Source: Streptomyces sp. ST2-7A
GTDB taxonomy: Bacteria > Actinomycetota > Actinomycetes > Streptomycetales > Streptomycetaceae
Reading direction: 5' to 3'
Length of the DNA: 47,463 nt
NCBI RefSeq assembly: GCF_021390475.1
Contig: NZ_JAJUWS010000049.1
Coordinates: 1-47,463 of the forward strand
Shown here: positions 7,850 through 16,006 of the stretch, one piece after another
Position numbering within the stretch: position 1 is the stretch's first letter
Layout: each line of letters starts with the position of its first letter
Position numbers and translations under genes: made by a program
Notes under the pieces: generated by a model
What the model saw: only the letters and a program-made list of their open reading frames with translations
The model's database searches: none
What the model was told of the DNA's origin: nothing

Positions 7850-9432
7850 AGCTTGACCTTTAACCTCGGCGGGCTCGGTGCTCCTTGATCGACTCGGCGC
7901 GTTTGACCGTCTTGCCGACGTCGTGCTGTCTGGCGCGGTGCTTGTTCTTCGAGCCTGCGGGCCGTCCGGGGCCTGGGCGTGAGGGTTTTGGTGCGGCTGC
8001 CGGACGGGCTGTGGTCGGCCGGATGTTGCGAAACCCCCGTCGTACCCGGGTGGGGGTGAGGCGGCGGGGTTCGGTTGGCCGTTCCCAGGGGCGGCGGAGG
8101 TCCTCGGCGAGAGGACGGGCCAGGCGGAGCTGGGTGTGGGCGGCGATGATGAGCCAGGTCCACAGGTCGGCGGTGTCCGCGTGGCGGATCTTCGGGGCTG
8201 TCCAGCCGAGGGTCTGTTTCATGAACCTGAAGGTGTGTTCAAGATCGAATCGGCGGAGGAAGGACTGCCACCAGCGTTCCACGTCGGCCGGTGTGGCGGC
8301 GGTTGCCGTGCACCACAGCCAGACCGGTTTCGGGTCGCGGTTGCCCGGCAGGCGCTCGACCGTCAGACGGATCAACGTGCCGTGCAGGATGGGGAGTTCT
8401 TCCTTCGTGTGCTCCAGCCAGGGGCCGCGGTGGGTGAGCCGGGGGTGCATCCGGTCCCAGGCCATCGCCTCGGCTTTGCCGTAGCGGGTGGTATCCGTGA
8501 CCGTGATGACCTCGGGGGTGTGCCAGCTGTCGGGCTTGGCGAAGGTCAGGACGCCCCCGTGTCGGCGCGGCCGTCCGCCCTTCGGCCCGCAGCGGGCGGG
8601 GCCTGGGTCGCGGAGCATGACACGGTCCGAGCGCAGGCGTCCGACCAAGACGACGGGCAGGTCCGCCAGGGCGTGGGTGAGGTAGGCGATGTCGTATCCG
8701 GAGTCCATGACGATCCAGATCTCGGGATCCCCCTCCTGCCACTGCTGGGTCTGGATCAACCGCTCGGCGATGTCGCGTAGTTGGGCGGCGGTGACGGCGG
8801 TTGCGTCGTCCGCCGGGCCCAGGCGTACAGCGTCCAGCAGCGCGACCCAGGAGGTGCGGCCGGTCTCCAGAGCGGCGACGAAGGAGTACGGCCAGCCGGG
8901 CACGAACTGGTCCCTGCTGCGGTCACCGCGTCCGTAGACGTGGCAGAAGAGCCGGTTCTCGCTGGTCGGGGAGTCGGGACGGAGCCAGTTGCTGACGTCC
9001 ACCGCCAGCACGATGCGCCCGTCGACCGCCTTCGGCAGCGGCAGGCCCGCCAGCGTGCGCCGCAACCGCGCCGGCTCGGCCCAGCCCCGGTCCAACGCCG
9101 CGTACAGGGCGCCGTGCCCGCGCCGATGCTCGACCGCCAGCGACAGCTCGACCAGTGTCTTCACCGGCCCGTCCGCACACAGCACCGCATCCGTGAGCTC
9201 GAAGAGCGCGTCCGCGCGGGCGTAAAGGCACTCGTAGAACTCGACACGAAAGCGGGACAAGACATCGAACGCCTCACTTGTGGGCGCGTGGACCGGGAGA
9301 CTCATACGCAGCGGCCGTTCTCTCATGCTTGGTGACTCGACATCTCGAAGCGTGGAGAACGGCCGCCTCCGCTGTCCCCAGAAGAACCGCAGATCAGCAG
9401 GTCGGGTGACAGGCGAGGTTAAACGTCAAGCT
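7850..9432 (-). mobile_element. Insertion sequence with NF041680-type transposase
   Basis: The transposase gene is bracketed by 19-bp inverted repeats. The left (7850-7868) reads AGCTTGACCTTTAACCTCG. The right (9414-9432), read inward, is AGCTTGACGTTTAACCTCG, one mismatch. This fixes the element at about 1,583 bp. I see no clear target-site duplication. The right end lies inside the signal peptide of a small secreted protein. Confidence 0.75.
7860..9305 (-). CDS. NF041680-type DDE transposase
   Basis: A transposase of the IS4/IS701-like kind, 481 residues from the ATG at 9305 (MSLPVHAPTSEAF); an in-frame ATG seven codons upstream adds MRERPLR. The catalytic residues are visible: Asp in VDVSNWLRPDS, Asp in VMDSGYDIAYL, and Glu in FDLEHTFRFMKQTLGW, where E-x6-K fits the family signature. 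The C-terminal tail is basic (PGRPAGSKNKHRAR). It is intact and flanked by matching inverted repeats, so the element may still be mobile. Family naming follows the NF041680 model from memory. Confidence 0.85.
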   Translation of the reverse strand: MSLPVHAPTSEAFDVLSRFRVEFYECLYARADALFELTDAVLCADGPVKTLVELSLAVEHRRGHGALYAALDRGWAEPARLRRTLAGLPLPKAVDGRIVLAVDVSNWLRPDSPTSENRLFCHVYGRGDRSRDQFVPGWPYSFVAALETGRTSWVALLDAVRLGPADDATAVTAAQLRDIAERLIQTQQWQEGDPEIWIVMDSGYDIAYLTHALADLPVVLVGRLRSDRVMLRDPGPARCGPKGGRPRRHGGVLTFAKPDSWHTPEVITVTDTTRYGKAEAMAWDRMHPRLTHRGPWLEHTKEELPILHGTLIRLTVERLPGNRDPKPVWLWCTATAATPADVERWWQSFLRRFDLEHTFRFMKQTLGWTAPKIRHADTADLWTWLIIAAHTQLRLARPLAEDLRRPWERPTEPRRLTPTRVRRGFRNIRPTTARPAAAPKPSRPGPGRPAGSKNKHRARQHDVGKTVKRAESIKEHRARRG

Positions 9433-9433
9433 C

Positions 9434-9691
9434 AGCTTGCCTCTCATCGGCGTGACCGCCGCACCTGCTTCCGCCGAGGTCTCCGCCCAGGCACTGAGCT
9501 GCGTGACCAGTGCGGGCAGCACGGGTGGGTGGGCAGAGTGCACCGGCTCCGGCCGTTGGCGCGCCAAGGCCGACTGCGTGGGCGAGTCGGACAAGTACAC
9601 GTCGTGGGTCAACCAGAACGGTGGCACCACCCGTGTTCACGTCCCCGACTGCACTTTCAGTATCCGGCAGGTTGTCGTCGAGTTGGGCTGA
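9434..9691 (+). pseudogene. Small secreted protein cut by an insertion sequence
   Basis: The frame enters from the insertion sequence and reads LPLIGVTAAPASA followed by EVSAQALSCV. This is the hydrophobic core and A-x-A cleavage site of a signal peptide without its start and positive N-region. The mature part is about 72 residues with four cysteines (SCVTSAG, WAECTGS, KADCVGES, VPDCTF), suggesting two disulphide bonds. The only start left is a TTG at 9437. The gene is therefore probably silent, unless translation starts from within the element. The ABC transporter that follows by about 80 bases may have been its partner. Confidence 0.6.
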
Positions 9692-9769
9692 CGGAGCATC
9701 ACAAGTAACGTGCGAGTGCGGGGCGCAGTGGAGTTGCGCCCCGCACCCGCACGACATCAAGGGTCCCAT

Positions 9770-10543
9770 ATGAACACGATTGAACTGAGCGATCTCCATC
9801 AGGGCTATCGGGGTAAACCCGTGCTTCGCGGCGTCAGCCTCTCACTGGGACACGGTGTGTACGGCTTGCTGGGGCCCAACGGGACGGGGAAAAGCACTCT
9901 GCTGCGGGTGCTGGCGACAGCCACTGCTCCGCAACAGGGCACCCTGAGGCTGTTCTCGGGCGAGGTCAGCTCGCGGCGCGACCTGCGGGCCGCACGGCAA
10001 CGCATCGGTTACCTGCCCCAGAGCTTCGGCTACCCTCCCGCTTTCACAGTCGAGGACTTCGTACGCCACTGTGCATGGCTGAGAGAGATCCCACTCGGCC
10101 GAATCCCCGAGGAGACCACTCGGGCTCTCGCCCGCGTGGACCTCCTTGACCAGCTGCGCACACCGATGCGCAAGCTTTCGGGAGGTATGGTGCGCCGAGT
10201 CGGAATCGCGCAGGCCACGCTGGGTTCTCCCGCCGTGATCCTGCTGGACGAGCCCACCACCGGACTCGACCCCCGGCAGCGGATCCGGTTCCGGGCCATG
10301 CTGCGGGAACTGGGTGAAACCGCCTGTGTGGTGCTCTCCACCCACATTGTCGAAGACCTCGCACACAGCGCACCGCGTATCGGTGTGCTGCACGGGGGCA
10401 CCGTCGTCTTCGACGGCACCCCGGAAGAGTTGACGGACCTGGCCCATGATGACGCCCCGGGGGACACCCCGCTGGAAAAGGGGTATTCAGTGGTACTGGG
10501 GCAGGACACGGACCTTTTCACCTCTTCGGGGGCACACGAATGA
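9770..10543 (+). CDS. ABC transporter ATP-binding protein
   Basis: A 257-residue ATPase subunit with all motifs in order: Walker A GPNGTGKST (about 34-42), Q-loop in IGYLPQSFGYP, signature LSGGMVRRVGIAQA, Walker B VILLDEPTTGLDP and switch histidine in VLSTHIVED. It resembles the drug- or lantibiotic-export class (short NBD with a separate permease). The ATG at 9770 was chosen because the homologous sequence (MNTIELSDLHQGYRG) begins there; the frame is open further upstream. Its stop overlaps the permease start by four bases (ATGA), so the two are translated together. Confidence 0.9.
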   Translation: MNTIELSDLHQGYRGKPVLRGVSLSLGHGVYGLLGPNGTGKSTLLRVLATATAPQQGTLRLFSGEVSSRRDLRAARQRIGYLPQSFGYPPAFTVEDFVRHCAWLREIPLGRIPEETTRALARVDLLDQLRTPMRKLSGGMVRRVGIAQATLGSPAVILLDEPTTGLDPRQRIRFRAMLRELGETACVVLSTHIVEDLAHSAPRIGVLHGGTVVFDGTPEELTDLAHDDAPGDTPLEKGYSVVLGQDTDLFTSSGAHE

Positions 10544-11157
10544 AAGGGTTCCTTATTGAGTGGCGACGCAGCCCTCTGCGTTGGTGGTCCCTCCCGCTGA
10601 TCGGTGTCGCCTGCCTTCTCCTCTTTCCGGCGGGCGCATTCACGCCGGACTCCTGGCCCCGCACCTCAGTGGCCACGACAAGCGCATGTCTGCCCTTCAT
10701 GGTCGCCGCCATGGCACTGTGCGCGGACAGGGCCGCACGTGCCCCCCGTGTCGGTGGTTCCTCGCCCGTCTTCTCGCGCCCGCTCCATCACGCCGCACTG
10801 GCCCGCCTTGCAGCGGATCTCTTCTGGCTCCTCTCCGCATACACCGTGCCCGTCCTCATCCTCTGGGCGGTTACCTGGCGAGCCGGGATCCCCGGCACCC
10901 CATGGTTCGAATACCCGGTGTTCGGGATGACAGGAATCATCTTTGCCGCCGCAGTGGGGCATCTGGCAGGAGAACTCACACCCGGCCGTTTCATTGGCCT
11001 GATCGCGGCCACAGGGGCGCTCGTACTCTTCCTCTTCGTATTCCCCTCCTCCTCCCCTCTCGCGACCATGGTGCCCTACCAGACCATCTCCGTTGTGAGT
11101 TCTCATTTCTCTTGCGGTAGAGAGATCGCTCTGACCTGCGAGGATGCAGATGGCTGA
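10540..11157 (+). CDS. ABC transporter permease, probably truncated
   Basis: A 205-residue membrane protein with about five hydrophobic segments (starting near 14, 48, 95, 130 and 155), coupled to the ATPase gene by an ATGA overlap. It would form the membrane channel for the ATPase just upstream. The final 20 residues (SSHFSCGREIALTCEDADG) are not membrane-like, and the G/C bias at third positions is lost after about 11095. The original C-terminal half therefore seems to have been replaced by unrelated DNA. The transported substrate cannot be told from the sequence. Confidence 0.65.
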   Translation: MKGFLIEWRRSPLRWWSLPLIGVACLLLFPAGAFTPDSWPRTSVATTSACLPFMVAAMALCADRAARAPRVGGSSPVFSRPLHHAALARLAADLFWLLSAYTVPVLILWAVTWRAGIPGTPWFEYPVFGMTGIIFAAAVGHLAGELTPGRFIGLIAATGALVLFLFVFPSSSPLATMVPYQTISVVSSHFSCGREIALTCEDADG

Positions 11158-11548
11158 GAGATGCCTCGCTATGCTTTCTCCGTGCGGATCAGGACCTTGA
11201 GCTGCAGTACCGCAGGCTTGATGAGAATCCCGCAGATGTATTGAGAATTCCGGTAGCGGCCAGGGGTGTCTGCATGCCTTCGGCTGACGAACCCTTGCCG
11301 GTGGGCGTCTGTCATGGACTGGGCATCAAGTGTTCCCGACGCGTATAGAGCAGTGGCTGGGGGAGCGCAGATGCCCGCTCTGCGCCCTTGATCTTTGCAA
11401 GCTGGTCAGCGTCGGGCGGGCCCGAGAACGCCGTCGTTCAGCCCGACGGGCTTCCAGCGTTGATGGGCTGGGCGCGGGGAGGGTTCGCGGGTGATGATCT
11501 GCTCGTTGGCTGCGGTATGGCGGCCGCTCGAGTGGGAGATCGTGTTTC
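11158..11548. other. Non-coding gap before the CBASS effector
   Basis: No convincing gene. The base composition is lower in G+C than the neighbours, with a small TCTCT...AGAGA hairpin at the left edge. The left part is probably debris from whatever truncated the permease. The right part presumably carries the promoter for the Cap4-like gene. Confidence 0.4.
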
Positions 11549-13018
11549 GTGCCTGACTTGCCTGCCCCGAGTTCGACGGGTGTTCGTATCGCCGGTGACC
11601 GGTACCAGTGGCTGATCGCGTGGCAGGGTTGTGTCACGGCGGTGCGTGACGCGGCGCTGCGCGTGCCGAACCCGGTGGTGGCGGTCGGTGTTGAGGTGGA
11701 CGGCGTGGGAAACGTGGATGACGTCGTCTTGTACCGCGAGGAGCCGCCGCACACCTACATGCAGGTCAAGTACGCCGCAGACAGTTCCTCACCCGTCAAC
11801 GAGGAGTACTTGCTCAAGCCAAGCGACCAGGGCGGCCCGTCGATCCTGCGCAAGGTGGCGCAGGCCTGGCAGCAACTCGCCGGGGACGGCACTCCGGTCG
11901 ATCTTGCCCTGTTGAGCAACCGGTCCCCGGATGCCGGGGATCCGCTGATCTCACTGAGGGATTCCCGCACCCAGTTGCTCGCACCGAAGGCGGCGCAGCA
12001 GGGACCGCGATCGAAGAAGGGGCAGGCGCGCAGCCGTTGGGCCGCCGGTATCGGGCTGAGCGAGGACAGGCTGCTGGATCTGTTGAAGGTGCTGCGCTTC
12101 GACCTGGCACGGGACGTGATGCACCTGCATGAGCACTTGCAGATGCTGATGTTCGCTGCCGGGCTGCGGTTCGATGAGGAGGCCATGCACGCCGGCGCGG
12201 ACTGGGTGGCCCGCCGAGTCGCCGATGGGCAGCGCCGGCTGTCCCTGGCGGACGTCAGGGAGGCGATCCGGTCTCTGCGTCTGGAGGCCGGCACGTCACG
12301 GGCGGTGCTTTCCGTCGCCACTTTGAAACCGGACCCGATGGCGGAGGACGCCGACTACACGGTGGACTGGGCGGACCGCTTCGGAGGCGCCTCGCCCTAC
12401 GTGAAGCGGCGTCCGCTTGCCCCGGCGACCTGGGCGCAGTTGCAGGCGGACATCGAAGCGGCACCGTTTCGGATGCCGCCGGGCACGACCTCCATCGCCG
12501 TCACCGGCAGTCTGCGTCTGGCGCCCGCGTTCGTGGTCGGCGCGGCTTTCCGCATGGTGACTGGAGTCGACTTGGCCGTGGCCCAGCGCGGACAGGTGTG
12601 GTCGTCCGCTGCCGGGTACGACGCTGTGCTGGCCCCGGAGGTCGACGAGCACGCTCTCGGTCTAGGGCCGGAGCTCGCCGTGGCCATCGCGGTCGCCATC
12701 GACCCCACCGAGGATGTGCTGGACTTCCTGCGGGAGCAGCGTGTACCCGTCTCCCGGCTGCTGGTGCTGCGCCCGCCCGGTGGCGCCAAGGACAACTCCG
12801 TCCCGGATGCGGCGACGGCCAGCGCCCTTGCCGTCGGCATCCGGGATCTGCTGCGTCGTGCCTGCCGCGCGCATCCTGCGATCCACCTCTTCCAGGCTGG
12901 CCCGATGGGCTTGGCTCTGCTGCTGGGTAACCGGTGGAACCGCCTGCGCCCCACCACCGTGTACGAGGACGTCAACGCGCAGCAGGTGTATGAAAAGGCG
13001 TTCGTCGTCGACGCGTAA
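11549..13018 (+). CDS. cap4: CBASS effector: nuclease-SAVED fusion (Cap4-like)
   Basis: A 489-residue effector. The N-terminal half looks like the DUF4297-type endonuclease of Cap4: Glu 49 in VGVEVDG, Asp 57/58 in GNVDDVVLY, and Gln 72-x-Lys 74 in YMQVKY, a PD-(D/E)xK arrangement. The C-terminal half (from about 275) is a SAVED sensor domain, ending in GPMGLALLLGNRWNRL and TTVYEDV. In known Cap4 proteins the SAVED domain binds a cyclic oligonucleotide from the CD-NTase and triggers DNA degradation. The GTG start has GGGAGA upstream. It lies on the same strand as the CD-NTase operon but is separated from it by a convergent second SAVED gene. Confidence 0.8.
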   Translation: MPDLPAPSSTGVRIAGDRYQWLIAWQGCVTAVRDAALRVPNPVVAVGVEVDGVGNVDDVVLYREEPPHTYMQVKYAADSSSPVNEEYLLKPSDQGGPSILRKVAQAWQQLAGDGTPVDLALLSNRSPDAGDPLISLRDSRTQLLAPKAAQQGPRSKKGQARSRWAAGIGLSEDRLLDLLKVLRFDLARDVMHLHEHLQMLMFAAGLRFDEEAMHAGADWVARRVADGQRRLSLADVREAIRSLRLEAGTSRAVLSVATLKPDPMAEDADYTVDWADRFGGASPYVKRRPLAPATWAQLQADIEAAPFRMPPGTTSIAVTGSLRLAPAFVVGAAFRMVTGVDLAVAQRGQVWSSAAGYDAVLAPEVDEHALGLGPELAVAIAVAIDPTEDVLDFLREQRVPVSRLLVLRPPGGAKDNSVPDAATASALAVGIRDLLRRACRAHPAIHLFQAGPMGLALLLGNRWNRLRPTTVYEDVNAQQVYEKAFVVDA

Positions 13019-13064
13019 AACCCGCCGCCTCTCCACCATCACGCTGCCCGGGTGAAGCCGTTGT

Positions 13065-14123
13065 TCAGCGCGCCTCGTGCAGGTCGTGGGGGACCGGGGT
13101 GAGGCGGTCACGGGCCGTCAGCCAGCCCAACGCGACAGCGAACGGCAGCGGGCCATGGAAGAACAGCAGCTCCTCCACCGGGGTGGCGTCGCCGAGTTGC
13201 GCTGTCCACTGCCGGCGTGACGTCTGCCAGCACTCCCATATGTGGGTGGTGACGGCGGCATGGAGCGCGGAGTCGTCGGGCAGGTAGGCGTTGCCGGTGT
13301 CGATGACGAGGTAGGCGCCGCACGGGCTGTTCGCACCGGTGGTGCCCTCGGGCGGGAGGTGGTAGCCGTGTTGGTGTCCCGGCCCGTGGGCGACCTGACC
13401 GGTCGTTGCCACGTGGCGGGCGTCGTCGACCATGGAAGCGGCCGATGCCAGACGGACGATCAGCGCGACCCGGTGGCGTTCTGTCCGGGAACTCGTGGGA
13501 TCTCCACGAGCTGCGGAGGACCGGAGGCGGCAGATGCCAGGTGGTGGCAGAGCCGGCCGTGCTGGCGGAGGCCGAGTTCGGCGCGCAGCGCACTGCCGAG
13601 GCTGACTCCGGACTGCGTTTCGTCGGTCAGGCGTCGCCCCAGAAGGAATCCGTCGTGCAGGTGGGCGAGCACGTAGAGCACGACCTCGGGATCCGCTGCT
13701 CCCGCTGCCCGGAGTTCCTCGATCTGGGCGTCGACGAGCCGGGCGACGAAGTCGACGACGTCCGATCGGTGTGGGGCGGAGGGCTCGCCTGGCCACAGGA
13801 CCGCGCGGTCGACGACCAGCGTCGTGCTGTGCGCTTGGCGGGAGGCATGCCTTGAAGGCCACGACCCGCGAGGCCCGCGTGTGGCGTGCCGGATACAGGC
13901 TGATCACCACGCCGAAGCCGCGCGGGCGCTGCAGTCCCCATCCCACGACGACCAAGGCCAGCGCACCGGCGAAGACCACGGCGAACACCCACGGCCGGCT
14001 GGTCAACTGCTCCAGGATGTTCGGCACGACACCAAGCGCGACGGCCGTGCTTGCTGCCATCACCATCGTGCCGCCGCCTTCCCGGGACAGTGCAAGCCGC
14101 CTCAAGTGCCCGAGCCATCTCAT
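13065..14123 (-). pseudogene. 2TM-SAVED CBASS effector, two frameshifts
   Basis: Read across frames this is a membrane-anchored SAVED effector of about 350 residues. From the ATG at 14123 come two hydrophobic segments (MVMAASTAVALGVVPNIL and WVFAVVFAGALALVVVGW). Near 13840 the meaningful reading moves to another frame (TTLVVDRAVLWPGEP, VVLYVLAHLHDGFLLG, SLGSALRAELGL). Near 13480 it returns to the first (VALIVRLASAASMVDD, FFHGPLPFAVALGWLTARD), whose last part matches a SAVED C-terminus. Such proteins would open membranes on binding the cyclic nucleotide. It ends 47 bases from the end of the Cap4-like gene, tail to tail, and diverges from the CD-NTase gene. It is either decayed or carries two sequencing errors. 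Confidence 0.65.
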
Positions 14124-14450
14124 GCCCAACCCCCCAACTCTTCGGTCGGAATGCGCTCTTCTGGGAGCGCACTGCGTGCGATCCTGCTCTGCGGGGCGAG
14201 CGTTCCATGCCTGCCGGGGCAGATTCCTGACCGCCCCGACGCGCTGCCCCCGGCAGCCGGATCGGCGACAGGCACGGGACAGCACCTCACCCTGAAGATC
14301 AATGCGGTTTGATCCGAAGGGCGTTGTCAGTGGGGGCCCGTACCGTGGCAACGAGCAGCCATCGAACGTCCTTTTTCGGCCGCGCACCACAGAGGTGCCG
14401 CGTCCGGGGCGTGCACCGGGCTGAACGGCGAGCCCGAGGAGGCACACCGC
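14124..14450. promoter_or_regulatory. Divergent promoter region of the CBASS genes
   Basis: This 327-base gap lies between the minus-strand 2TM-SAVED gene and the plus-strand CD-NTase operon, so it should carry promoters for both. No gene is seen. I could not identify a clear -10/-35 pair or an operator. Confidence 0.4.
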
Positions 14451-15425
14451 ATGAGGATCGACGAGGCATTCGACGCGCTGCAGAAGACCGTCGACGAGGA
14501 CATTGAGAAAACGAGGCTGGCCCGCGGGCGCCGGGACCTGTTCAAGGAGGCGCTGCTGAAAGAGCCCGACGTCCTCGAGACGTTCGGATCGGGCTCCTTG
14601 AGCCGCAGCACGCAGCTCAAGCCCATCCACGACGTCGACATCGTGGTCGTCTACGACCCGGACGAGCACCCTGAGTGGGGGAGCAGCGGGCCGAGCGCGG
14701 AGGAGGCCCTCGAGCACATCCGCTCCCAGGTCAACCGGCTGCTGAGCCAGAACAAAGGCACCCACGCCACCGTGGTCCGACACACCCTGCTGCGCAACCA
14801 CGCTGTCAAGTGCTTCCTCGACGACCCCGACGACCCGGAGGCCTTCACTGTCGACGTGATGACCGCGCTGCGGCAGCCCGACAACTCGCTGCTCATACCC
14901 GAGAAGCTCAGCGCCAGGTGGGTGCCGGCCAACCCCGAATACCTGATCGAACTGGTCGCCGAACACCAGCGTTCCTGGTCATACTTCCGGCCGCTGGTCA
15001 GGCTGCTCAAGCAGTGGCGGCTCGACGCACCGGTCGAGGGACGCGTCAAGTCCCTCGTCATGGAGGTCCTCGCCCTGCAGTGCCTACCCATGTCCGGCAA
15101 CCGCTCCCAGGGGTTGAAGACGTTCTTCACCGCCGCCGCGACCCGGGTCAACGAGGGCGTGTGGGACCCGGCCGGTCTGTGCGGCGAGGTCCAGCCCGAC
15201 CTGGACCGCCAGGGCCTGTCGGCTGCGTTCGCCAATGCCGCGGACCTGGCGGACCAGGCCTGCGCGGCGGCGGCCGAAGGCGACATCGACGAGGCGTTGC
15301 GACTGTGGCAGGAGATCTTCGGCGAGGACTTCCCGGCGCCCGCCCCTGCCTCCAAGACCACCTCGCTGATCGGCGCGCCCGCGCTCATCACTCCCCGCCC
15401 TATCAAGGACGCACCCCAGGGATGA
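14451..15425 (+). CDS. cdnX: CD-NTase (CBASS cyclic-nucleotide synthase)
   Basis: A 324-residue nucleotidyltransferase of the cGAS/DncV-like group. The active site is complete: GS at 46-47 in TFGSGSLSRST, Asp 61 and Asp 63 in HDVDIVVVYD, and the third Asp 135 in FTVDVMTAL. The C-terminal helical half contains SWSYFRPLVRLLKQW. It would make the cyclic oligonucleotide read by the SAVED effectors. The ATG is preceded by GAGGAGG. The protein ends in ...KDAPQG, with a terminal glycine, which fits conjugation of the CD-NTase C-terminus by the E1/E2 pair encoded next. It overlaps the E2 gene by four bases (ATGA). The clade letter is not determined. Confidence 0.88.
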   Translation: MRIDEAFDALQKTVDEDIEKTRLARGRRDLFKEALLKEPDVLETFGSGSLSRSTQLKPIHDVDIVVVYDPDEHPEWGSSGPSAEEALEHIRSQVNRLLSQNKGTHATVVRHTLLRNHAVKCFLDDPDDPEAFTVDVMTALRQPDNSLLIPEKLSARWVPANPEYLIELVAEHQRSWSYFRPLVRLLKQWRLDAPVEGRVKSLVMEVLALQCLPMSGNRSQGLKTFFTAAATRVNEGVWDPAGLCGEVQPDLDRQGLSAAFANAADLADQACAAAAEGDIDEALRLWQEIFGEDFPAPAPASKTTSLIGAPALITPRPIKDAPQG

Positions 15426-16006
15426 CGACCGCACCTGCTCGCAGCACCCGCACTTCCATCACCTGGTGGGAGTGCGAACCACGCCGACTGCGACGAGACC
15501 AGGAGGAGATCCCCGCCCACTTTCCCCACCTCGTCTTCAGCGACGAGGGAGCGGGAGGATGGGAGGGCATGCTGCCCCGCTGGCCGTTCGACCGGCCCGA
15601 GCCCGCCCACCTCGCCGACTGGATCGGCGAGCGCGGCCTCCGGCTGCGCCTGGAATACGGCCAGGCCTACCCCATGGTGGCCCCCCGGATCTTCCCTCTG
15701 GACCCGCTGCCCGAACCGTTCGAGTGGACCCAGCACCGCTGGCATGTCAACGGCGACTCCAGCCTGTGCCTCCTGCGCGACGACGTATGGACGGGCCGCG
15801 AGTCCGTTGGCGACCTGCTGCTGAAGGCCGCCGGCTGGCGGATCGAGTACGCGCTGATGAAGCACCAGACGATCGAGGAGATGACCGGCAGCGGAATCGT
15901 CACCGACAGTCGCCTCGACCACTTCCTGGCCCAGCCCCCGACACCCGCGGACACCACCGGGCACGGTGAGCCGGACACCGCCGGGCAGGACGGTCCCGCG
16001 TGCTGA
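15422..16006 (+). CDS. E2-like conjugating protein of CBASS
   Basis: A 194-residue stand-alone E2 (UBC-fold) protein. The region HRWHVNGDSSLCLLRD has the candidate catalytic Cys at 116, in the position seen in bacterial E2 domains. The preceding APRIFPLDPLPEP corresponds to the proline-rich loop before it. In type II CBASS, E1 and E2 activities attach the CD-NTase C-terminus to target molecules and so raise its output. In the standard system they are fused in Cap2; here E2 is a separate gene. It overlaps the CD-NTase gene by four bases and the E1 gene by seven. The last 25 residues are disordered. Confidence 0.8.
   Translation: MTTAPARSTRTSITWWECEPRRLRRDQEEIPAHFPHLVFSDEGAGGWEGMLPRWPFDRPEPAHLADWIGERGLRLRLEYGQAYPMVAPRIFPLDPLPEPFEWTQHRWHVNGDSSLCLLRDDVWTGRESVGDLLLKAAGWRIEYALMKHQTIEEMTGSGIVTDSRLDHFLAQPPTPADTTGHGEPDTAGQDGPAC

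Noticed and set aside
13065..14966. A 633-codon minus-strand frame running into the CD-NTase gene
   Set aside because: Only the parts from 14123 downward are protein-like. Its first 281 codons are antisense to the CD-NTase gene, and its middle is out of frame with the SAVED reading.
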